Assembly (NCBI GenBank): GCA_947628925.1
Contig: CANRBU010000081.1
Coordinates: 1 to 5,162, forward strand
Direction of reading: 5' to 3'
Length of the DNA stretch: 5,162 bases
Origin: an uncultured Clostridia bacterium
GTDB lineage: Bacteria > Bacillota > Clostridia > TANB77 > CAG-508
Under the pieces are notes generated by a model, which worked only from the letters and a program-made list of their open reading frames with translations, did not search any database and was not told the origin of the DNA. Numbering within the stretch: the first letter of the stretch is position 1; the number at the start of each line of letters is the position of its first letter. A program made the position numbers and the translations under genes. Below are positions 1 to 5,162 of this stretch, piece after piece.

Positions 1-884
1 GCCTCATAAGCATATGGTTTTGCATTACCTGTTTCTGCTACTGCTGTTGAACCTTCATGAACTCTCCAGTGATATAAGACTTTTGGAATATGGTTTATAT
101 TGTTTGTTATCTCTGCAATTCTTAGAAATAAATCATAATCTTGTGCCCCATCAAAACCATCTCTAAATCCACCTACTTTTTTAATTATGTCTGTTCTTAT
201 AACTGAAAAGTGGCAAATATAATTTACTGAACGCAACGTATCTATTGCAAAATTTGGTTTAAAATGTGGATCAAAACGTTCTTGTTGATTGTCAGATATT
301 TTATCTTCATCTGAATAAATTAAATCTGCCTCTGGAGTTTTGTTTATTTGTTCTACAACTTCATATAATGCAAAATCTGCTAGTGTGTCATCATGGTCTA
401 ATAGTGCTATATATTCGCCAGTAGCCATATCTATTGCCATATTGGTATTTGTTGCTATGCCTAGATTATTCCCAAAAAATTGATACTGTATTCTATTATC
501 TTTTTTTGAAACATCTTCAAAATGTTGATTTTTTGAAGGACTTGCATCTAATAAGCATAACTCCCAATTACTATATGTTTGACCTAGCATATGTTCAATT
601 AATTCATCAAAGTAGATTTCTTTTGTTTTATATAATGGTACTACAACACTTATTTTTGGCATTATTGGAAATGTTTTTTCTTTCTGTTCTTGTAATTTTT
701 GAATTGATGGTTCTTGCTGTTGTATCCATTTTTTATATGCTGTTGCATTTTCATTTTTTCCTTTTAAGTCATATGAAGATATTTTTGAAAGTGTATCTTT
801 AAACCCATTTTGTTTTAGATTGACAAGAAGTTTTCTTATTGCACTTCCTTTAGGAAATATTATATCTTTTAATTTTCTACGCAC
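1..884 (-). CDS. Family 2 glycosyltransferase, RfbC-like (3' end cut by window edge)
   Basis: Transfers a sugar from an activated donor, probably in surface polysaccharide assembly; donor and acceptor cannot be read. The frame is open for 294 codons to the left edge. Residues 1-70 form a basic N-terminal extension containing IIFPKGS (8-14) and a Gln/Lys/Glu-rich linker (about 55-70). The GT-A domain starts near residue 78 with ISVVVPLYKT, then DHDD at 163-166 (metal/nucleotide-sugar binding), YSDEDK at 190-195, a FDPHFKPNF segment at 204-212, GAQDYDLFLR at 246-255 and YHWRVH at 271-276. This motif set is typical of the RfbC-like GT2 group. The nucleotide-binding position reads LLDAS rather than the commoner DDxS. 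The GTG at 882-884 is chosen because no ATG, GTG or TTG lies between it and the upstream in-frame stop at 921-923, and a GAGGTG site precedes it. It overlaps the upstream gene by 8 bases, suggesting translational coupling. Relatives often carry a second GT domain, which would lie outside the window. Family confident, specificity unknown. Confidence 0.9.
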   Translation of the reverse strand, partial: MRRKLKDIIFPKGSAIRKLLVNLKQNGFKDTLSKISSYDLKGKNENATAYKKWIQQQEPSIQKLQEQKEKTFPIMPKISVVVPLYKTKEIYFDELIEHMLGQTYSNWELCLLDASPSKNQHFEDVSKKDNRIQYQFFGNNLGIATNTNMAIDMATGEYIALLDHDDTLADFALYEVVEQINKTPEADLIYSDEDKISDNQQERFDPHFKPNFAIDTLRSVNYICHFSVIRTDIIKKVGGFRDGFDGAQDYDLFLRIAEITNNINHIPKVLYHWRVHEGSTAVAETGNAKPYAYE

Positions 885-1878
885 TTTTAGAAATACACCT
901 CTTTCCTTTAAAGAGTTTTCTTATAGCAAACAGCATTTCCCCTAGAATTGGCATATTTAAAATAATAAAATTTAATATGTAATAACTTAATTCTTCATAG
1001 CGATATAATTTATGAAAAATATTCCAACCTCTAAAAGAAATTTTTTTATCTTTTATTGAATCAAAATAATCTTTTGCTTGTTTGTTTAATGTTTTTAAGT
1101 CATCAGGAAATTTACTTTGGTATTCTAAATATGTTGAAAATAATTCTTCCTTTACTTCTAAGAATAGTTTACGTATTTCAGAAAAATTATCTGCATTATA
1201 TGATTGTCTATTTGCCCCTACTTGATTTTCAACATGTTGTCTATATAAAACAGTTGGCTCGTCCAAATATGCAACTTTTTTATTAAGTGAGCTAATTAGT
1301 GCTATCCACGAGTCATGTATTATATATTTTGTATTTTCAGGTAATGGTAATATTTGTTCTATTCCTTCTGATTTTGCTAAAATAGTACATCCTGTCATAG
1401 TATTATACAAATATGCTAGTTTATTTGTTTCTATTGTTTTCTTTATTTTATGAATTTTATGCATTTTAGTATTAAAAGAGTTTGATAATTGTTCTCCCTT
1501 TTCATTTACAATTTCTAAGTCAGTAAATATTATATCAGCATTTTCTTCTTCTAATTTTTTATAAGTTTTTTCTATTTTGTTTGGTAACCATACATCATCT
1601 TGGTCACACAACATATATAAATTATGTTCTACATGTTTTAATAAAAATTCAAAATTTTTTACATAGCCTATATTTTTTTCTTGATAATATATTTTGATTT
1701 GGGGATATTTTTGGTAAGTTTCCAAAATTTCTTTGGTTTTATCTTGTGAACAATCGTCTGAAATTATAATTTGTATATTAGAATATGTTTGGTTAAGTAA
1801 GCTATCTAGTTGTTCTTTTAAATATTTTTCTCCATTATATGTTGCAAGTAAAATATCGATAGTTTCTTGAGTGTTCAC
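877..1878 (-). CDS. Family 2 glycosyltransferase, RgpB/rhamnosyltransferase-like (second of a tandem pair)
   Basis: Complete 333-residue GT-A glycosyltransferase, likely cytoplasmic or membrane-peripheral, adding one sugar to a growing surface glycan. Motifs: DILLATYNGEKYLKEQLDSL at residues 8-27, IISDD (38-42, nucleotide binding), YVKNFEFLL (72-80), CDQDDVW (91-97, the DxDD metal-binding motif), HDSW at 188-191 (Asp189 the probable catalytic base) and LYRQH at 211-215. This order matches RgpB-like rhamnosyltransferases, but the sugar cannot be assigned from sequence. The C-terminus has a hydrophobic stretch (about 298-318) with NMPILGEMLF, followed by a basic tail (KLFKGKR), possibly a membrane-surface anchor. 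The start codon is GTG, supported by an AAGGGAGAG site. It lies 15 bases after its paralogue and overlaps the next gene by 8 bases. Stop is TAG. Likely a duplicate of the preceding gene: same fold, motif order and C-terminal PILG motif. Confidence 0.93.
   Translation of the reverse strand: MNTQETIDILLATYNGEKYLKEQLDSLLNQTYSNIQIIISDDCSQDKTKEILETYQKYPQIKIYYQEKNIGYVKNFEFLLKHVEHNLYMLCDQDDVWLPNKIEKTYKKLEEENADIIFTDLEIVNEKGEQLSNSFNTKMHKIHKIKKTIETNKLAYLYNTMTGCTILAKSEGIEQILPLPENTKYIIHDSWIALISSLNKKVAYLDEPTVLYRQHVENQVGANRQSYNADNFSEIRKLFLEVKEELFSTYLEYQSKFPDDLKTLNKQAKDYFDSIKDKKISFRGWNIFHKLYRYEELSYYILNFIILNMPILGEMLFAIRKLFKGKRCISKSA
896..901 (-). promoter_or_regulatory. Ribosome binding site for the RfbC-like glycosyltransferase
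   Basis: GAGGTG on the minus strand lies 11 bases before the GTG start at 884. The spacing is slightly long, but the site sits inside the end of the preceding gene and no better start exists in this frame. It supports the GTG start over the internal ATG at 660-662, which has only a weak A/G-rich upstream stretch. Confidence 0.55.
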
Positions 1879-1884
1879 AATTTT

Positions 1885-1893
1885 CTCTCCCTT
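1885..1893 (-). promoter_or_regulatory. Ribosome binding site for the 333-residue glycosyltransferase
   Basis: AAGGGAGAG on the minus strand follows directly after the TAG stop of the preceding gene. Its GGGAG core is 8 bases from the GTG start at 1876-1878, which fixes that non-ATG start. Confidence 0.75.
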
Positions 1894-2877
1894 CTACATA
1901 ATATAGCGTAAATATCCCAATATAGGTATATGGAAAATCATAATTTCTTTTATAGACTTTTTCAACATGTTTTTTCCGCTTAAAAATTTGAAATATGTGC
2001 TTATACTTAAGTTAATATATTTGGTTTTTTCTAATTTTTCATAATATTTTATTAGTTTTTTCAAATCAATTTTTGTCTGTTCTTTTGTGGCATATTCAAG
2101 GCACATTTCAGCGCCATCTAAATATGCATGTCCTATAACTTTTTCTTTTCTGTATTGTAAATAACTTTTATATGATTTTCCGTATTTTTCTTTCCATGTG
2201 GCTAAATTTTGCTCTAAATTTCTTCCTCCAAATACATTGCTTGTGTGTTGCCTATATAAAAATAAAGGTTCTTCAATATAGCAAACTCCTTTATTTTCAT
2301 TTGCAATAAAACTAACTAACCAATCTTGTGCCATTACTTTTTCAGTAAAAGGTAACATTTTTTCTTTTATTGATTTTGTGAATAGTTGTGAACATCCCAG
2401 TCCTAGATACCTTGATATTCCTAAAGTTTGATTGTTACCTTTTACAAGTGGCATATTTTTATATTTAAAATAATTTTTTTGTAATATGTTTTCATTTTCA
2501 TCAATCAACATGCAATTACAATATACCATATCTACATTATTTTGTTTTAAAGCTTTTAATTCTTTTTCTACTTTATCTGTATTCCAAATATCATCATGGT
2601 CACTATAACAAATGTATTCAGATTTTGAATGTGCTAATAAAAATTCAAAATTTTTAATATAACCTAGATTTTGTGGTTGAAAATATATTTCTACTCTTTT
2701 ATCATTTTTGGCTATTTCTTCTAATATGTTTTTAAGTTCTTCACTTTTTGAATTATCATCACTGATAATTAAGTGTATATTGGTATAGGTTTGATTTAAT
2801 ATACTTTCTATCTGTTGTTTTAAAAACTTTGAATTTGTTTCATAGGTTGCAAGTAGTATATCAACTGTTTCATCCAT
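1894..2877 (-). CDS. Family 2 glycosyltransferase, RgpB/rhamnosyltransferase-like (first of a tandem pair)
   Basis: Complete 327-residue GT-A glycosyltransferase, probably acting in surface polysaccharide or cell-wall glycan synthesis; the sugar is not predictable. Visible motifs: VDILLATY at residues 5-12, IISDD (37-41), YIKNFEFLL (73-81), SDHDDIW (92-98, with DHDD as the metal-binding motif), AQDW at 183-186 (Asp185 the probable catalytic base) and LYRQH at 207-211. The region after about 215 is Lys/Tyr-rich and probably helical, ending in a hydrophobic FHIPILGYLRYIM that parallels the NMPILG end of the next gene. The ATG start is 24 bases after the IMP dehydrogenase stop and is preceded by AGAAGGGA. 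Stop is TAG. It is clearly paralogous to the following 333-residue gene; the two share an identical 21-base stretch encoding KNFEFLL. The pair may add successive, different sugars of the same glycan (inference). Confidence 0.93.
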   Translation of the reverse strand: MDETVDILLATYETNSKFLKQQIESILNQTYTNIHLIISDDNSKSEELKNILEEIAKNDKRVEIYFQPQNLGYIKNFEFLLAHSKSEYICYSDHDDIWNTDKVEKELKALKQNNVDMVYCNCMLIDENENILQKNYFKYKNMPLVKGNNQTLGISRYLGLGCSQLFTKSIKEKMLPFTEKVMAQDWLVSFIANENKGVCYIEEPLFLYRQHTSNVFGGRNLEQNLATWKEKYGKSYKSYLQYRKEKVIGHAYLDGAEMCLEYATKEQTKIDLKKLIKYYEKLEKTKYINLSISTYFKFLSGKNMLKKSIKEIMIFHIPILGYLRYIM

Positions 2878-2887
2878 ATAGCCACAT

Positions 2888-2895
2888 TCCCTTCT
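2888..2895 (-). promoter_or_regulatory. Ribosome binding site for the 327-residue glycosyltransferase
   Basis: AGAAGGGA on the minus strand lies 10 bases before the ATG at 2875-2877, inside the 24-base gap after the IMP dehydrogenase. The gap holds no hairpin or promoter that I can see, so read-through is likely. Confidence 0.65.
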
Positions 2896-2901
2896 ATTTA
2901 T

Positions 2902-4407
2902 CTATTGGTATTGGTTATCAATTTCTTTTAGTATAACATCATGTGCACTACCTTCTGAAATACTGATTTCAGATACAAGTGTTAATCTTGCTTTTTCGTG
3001 TAATTCTGCAATTGTTACACTTCCACAATTACACATTGTTGATTTGATTTTTGCACATGTTACTGCTAAATTGTCTTTTAATTTTCCAGCATAAGGTATA
3101 TAAGAGTCTACACCTTCTTCAAAAGAAAGTTTTTTATCTCCTCCCATATCATATCTTTGCCAGTTTCTTGCTCTGTTAGAGCCTTCTCCCCAATATTCTT
3201 TAACATAGCCATTTCCTTTTCTAATAACTCTTGTAGGACTTTCATCAAAACGTGCAAAATATCTTCCCATCATAACAAAATCTGCTCCTAAAGCCAAAGC
3301 TATTGTTATATGGTGGTCATGTACAATTCCTCCATCAAGGCATAGTGGTATATATACTCCTGTTTCTTTTAGGTATTCATCACGAGCTTCTGCTACATCT
3401 ATTAAAGCTGATGCATTTCCACGACCAATTCCTTTTGTTTCACGAGTGATACAAATTGATCCTCCACCAACACCTATTTTTATAAAGTCTGCTCCTGCTT
3501 CTGCTAAATAACGGAAACCTTCTCTGTCAACAACATTTCCTGCACCTATCTTTACACTATCACCATAGTTTTTGCGTACAAAGTCAATTGTATTTTTTTG
3601 CCATACTGAATATCCGTCAGAAGAATCCATAACAAGGATATCAACACCGGCTTCTATAAGTGCAGGTATTCTTTCTTCATAATCTCTAGTATTTATACCA
3701 GCACCTACAATATAGCGTTTATTTTCATCTAATAGAGAATTAGGGTTATTTTTTCTTTCTTCATAATCTTTACGGAATACTAAATATTTTAATTTTCCTT
3801 CATCTGTTAAAATTGGTAAACATGCTTTTTTATGTTCCCAAATTAAATCATTAGCTTCTGCTAAGCTAACACCTTCATGTGCCCAAAAAACTCTTTCTTT
3901 TGGAGTCATGAAATTATCAATTGGTGCGTCCATATCATCTCTTGAAATACGATAATCTTTATCTGTTACTAAACCTAAGAACATTCCATTTGCTGTTCCA
4001 TCATCTGTAATTATTACTGTAGAATGTCCTGTTTCTTGTACTAAGCGTATTACATCTTTTAATGGTGTTCCTGATTTAACATTTGAATCACTTATAACAA
4101 AACCTGCTTTATGTTTTTTTACATGTCTTACCATACGTGCTTGTGATTCAATAGATTGTGAACCATAGATAAATGCAACACCACCTTCTCTTGCTAATGC
4201 AATTCCCATTTCTTCACCAGAAACTGATTGCATAACAGCAGAAACCATTGGTACATTTGCATAATATTTTGCCTCTTCTCCTTGTTTATATTTTACAAGT
4301 GGTGTTCTTAAAGATACTTGGCTTGGTATGCACCTTTCATCTGTTAAATTTGGTAATAATAAGTATTCATTTAAAGTTCTTGACACATCTTCTAAAATTT
4401 TTGCCAT
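2902..4407 (-). CDS. guaB: IMP dehydrogenase, Tritrichomonas foetus-like type
   Basis: Catalyses NAD-dependent oxidation of IMP to XMP, the committed step to GMP, in the cytoplasm. The 501-residue length fits the T. foetus enzyme (503). A (beta/alpha)8 barrel is interrupted at about residues 100-220 by a paired CBS region. Visible residues: Asp261 in MDSSDG (NAD side), Lys310, the catalytic loop GGGSICITR with Cys319, Thr321 and Arg322, LDGGIVHD (357-364), Arg382 in GRYFARF, YWGEGSNRARNW (405-416), the flap dyad Arg418-Tyr419, and Glu431 in SFEEGVDSY. From memory of the T. foetus protein these fall at the same numbers. Ordinary bacterial GuaB instead reads about GPGSICTTR, a DTAHG motif and YRGMGS, so this is a distinct lineage. 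Lys310 and Glu431 are residues linked in T. foetus to weak mycophenolic acid binding. The ATG start has AAGGAGG 8 bases upstream and matches the MAK...NEYLL N-terminus of the parasite enzyme. It follows ackA by 21 bases, suggesting co-transcription. Stop is TAG. No frameshift; all key residues present. Confidence 0.97.
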   Translation of the reverse strand: MAKILEDVSRTLNEYLLLPNLTDERCIPSQVSLRTPLVKYKQGEEAKYYANVPMVSAVMQSVSGEEMGIALAREGGVAFIYGSQSIESQARMVRHVKKHKAGFVISDSNVKSGTPLKDVIRLVQETGHSTVIITDDGTANGMFLGLVTDKDYRISRDDMDAPIDNFMTPKERVFWAHEGVSLAEANDLIWEHKKACLPILTDEGKLKYLVFRKDYEERKNNPNSLLDENKRYIVGAGINTRDYEERIPALIEAGVDILVMDSSDGYSVWQKNTIDFVRKNYGDSVKIGAGNVVDREGFRYLAEAGADFIKIGVGGGSICITRETKGIGRGNASALIDVAEARDEYLKETGVYIPLCLDGGIVHDHHITIALALGADFVMMGRYFARFDESPTRVIRKGNGYVKEYWGEGSNRARNWQRYDMGGDKKLSFEEGVDSYIPYAGKLKDNLAVTCAKIKSTMCNCGSVTIAELHEKARLTLVSEISISEGSAHDVILKEIDNQYQ

Positions 4408-4415
4408 TTCTTATT

Positions 4416-4422
4416 CCTCCTT
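4416..4422 (-). promoter_or_regulatory. Ribosome binding site for IMP dehydrogenase
   Basis: A perfect AAGGAGG on the minus strand, 8 bases before the ATG at 4405-4407, lies within the 21-base gap between ackA and guaB. It is the strongest site in the window and fixes the start of the IMP dehydrogenase. Confidence 0.9.
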
Positions 4423-4428
4423 TTAATA

Positions 4429-5162
4429 TTATTTTTCCATTACTAATCGTTTTGTTTCGCGTGCTATCATTAGTTCTTCATTAGTTGGAATAATGTATAC
4501 CTTAACTTTTGAATCTTTGGTTGAGATGATTTTTTCTTCACCTCTAACATTGTTTTCTTGTAAATCAATTTTGATTCCCATAAATTCAAGTTTTTCGCAA
4601 ATTCCTTTACGAATATTGATTTGATTTTCTCCTATTCCTCCTGTAAAAATCAAATAATCAATTCCGTTTAGTGCAACAGCATATTTTGCGATATATCCTG
4701 CAATAGCATAATTAAATTCATCTATTGCTATTTTTGCCATTTCATTATCTGTATTTGATGCTTCTTCTATCTCTCTAAAATCTGGTACCATTCCTGAAAT
4801 AGCAGATAAACCTGATTCTTTGTTTAAAACACTTTCAATTTCTTCAGGTTTTAAACATTCTTTTTTCATTAAATATGTTATAACTGATGGGTCTAAATCT
4901 CCACTTCTTGTTACCATTGGAATTCCTCCTAGTGGTGTTAACCCCATTGTAGTATCAATAGACTTTCCATCTTTTATTGCACATATACTTGCACCTTGTC
5001 CTAAGTGACAACTTACAATTTTTACGCCCTTGTTTTCTTTGTTTTCTAATTCAAATAATCTTTGTGATACATACATATGTGATGTTCCATGGAATCCATA
5101 TTTTCTTACTCCATATTTTTTATAATATTCATATGGAATTGGATAAATATATTTTTCCTTTG
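4429..5162 (-). CDS. ackA: Acetate kinase, C-terminal part (5' end beyond window edge)
   Basis: Acetate kinase interconverts acetyl phosphate + ADP and acetate + ATP in the cytoplasm, usually with phosphotransacetylase in fermentative acetate production. The frame runs open to the right edge, giving 243 codons plus two bases; the family is about 400 residues, so roughly 155 N-terminal residues are missing. ASKHA-fold motifs, numbered within this fragment: YGVRKYGFHGTSH (16-28, with the active-site His motif), CHLGQGAS (51-58, phosphate loop), MGLTPLGGIPMVTRSGDLDP (72-91, carrying the conserved catalytic Arg of TRSGD), FTGGIGEN (172-179, adenosine loop) and PTNEELMIARET (225-236, with the conserved metal-ligand Glu). 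The C-terminus is complete and ends in a TAA stop. The ATG at 5074-5076 is internal: it follows HGTSH directly and is not the start. The TPLGGIPMVTRSGDLDP segment departs from the more common TPLEGLMMGTRSGDIDP form. A related carboxylate kinase (propionate) is possible but less likely. Confidence 0.94.
   Translation of the reverse strand, partial: KEKYIYPIPYEYYKKYGVRKYGFHGTSHMYVSQRLFELENKENKGVKIVSCHLGQGASICAIKDGKSIDTTMGLTPLGGIPMVTRSGDLDPSVITYLMKKECLKPEEIESVLNKESGLSAISGMVPDFREIEEASNTDNEMAKIAIDEFNYAIAGYIAKYAVALNGIDYLIFTGGIGENQINIRKGICEKLEFMGIKIDLQENNVRGEEKIISTKDSKVKVYIIPTNEELMIARETKRLVMEK

Noticed and set aside
660..662. ATG as the start of the left-edge glycosyltransferase (MPKISVVVPLYK)
   Set aside because: It would give a plausible GT2 N-terminus, but it lacks a good ribosome binding site and leaves 74 open upstream codons with a recognisable IIFPKGS extension, preceded by GAGGTG and a GTG.
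434..802. A 122-codon plus-strand open frame
   Set aside because: It lies antisense to the well-supported RfbC-like glycosyltransferase. Its Leu/Phe/Tyr-rich translation is what AT-rich complementary coding DNA gives, and no family motif is visible.
1056..1286. A 76-codon plus-strand open frame
   Set aside because: Antisense to the 333-residue glycosyltransferase; hydrophobic shadow translation with no independent support.
4408..4428. Possible terminator or promoter between ackA and guaB
   Set aside because: The gap is only 21 bases and is filled by the ribosome binding site and A/T-rich spacer; no inverted repeat is seen.
4248..4484. A 78-codon plus-strand open frame spanning the guaB/ackA junction
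   Set aside because: Antisense to the N-terminus of guaB and the C-terminus of ackA, both of which are strongly supported; its Leu/Ile/Phe-rich sequence is typical of a shadow frame.
4820..5008. A 62-codon plus-strand open frame
   Set aside because: Antisense to the catalytic core of acetate kinase; no motif.
5074..5076. ATG as the start of a short 215-residue acetate kinase
   Set aside because: The frame remains open upstream and codes the conserved acetate kinase segment YGVRKYGFHGTSH just before this Met, so the gene starts beyond the right edge.
1..5162. CRISPR array, mobile element, tRNA/rRNA or riboswitch
   Set aside because: The window is almost fully coding on one strand; no direct-repeat array, transposase, terminal inverted repeats or structured RNA signature was found.

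Overview
This is an AT-rich, gene-dense bacterial window with every gene on the minus strand and no intergenic gap longer than 24 bases. Low GC, strong purine-rich Shine-Dalgarno sites, two GTG starts and the standard code (TGG for Trp; TAG and TAA stops seen) suggest a low-GC Bacillota/Clostridia-type organism. That placement is an inference from composition and protein style, not a species call.

In the direction of transcription (right to left) the window holds: (1) the C-terminal ~60% of acetate kinase, AckA, cut by the right edge; (2) a complete 501-residue IMP dehydrogenase of the unusual Tritrichomonas foetus-like type, with the known T. foetus catalytic and cofactor residues at the same residue numbers; (3) and (4) two complete, tandem, paralogous GT-A family 2 glycosyltransferases of the RgpB/rhamnosyltransferase-like kind (327 and 333 residues); (5) the first 294 codons of a third family 2 glycosyltransferase of the RfbC-like (YSDEDK/QDYDLFLR) kind, cut by the left edge, with a GTG start that overlaps the gene before it by 8 bases.

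Gaps between genes are 21, 24, 15 and -8 bases, each with a recognisable ribosome binding site and no visible terminator, so the five genes could be one transcription unit. Two metabolic genes (acetate/ATP metabolism and the committed step to GMP) are followed by at least three sugar transferases, which look like the start of a cell-surface polysaccharide locus extending beyond the left edge. No direct functional link between the IMP dehydrogenase and the glycosyltransferases can be shown; GMP supply for GDP-sugars is only a speculative link.

I found no RNA gene, mobile element, CRISPR array, riboswitch or convincing terminator, and no sign of a wholly new system. The most noteworthy item is the T. 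foetus-type IMP dehydrogenase and its placement.
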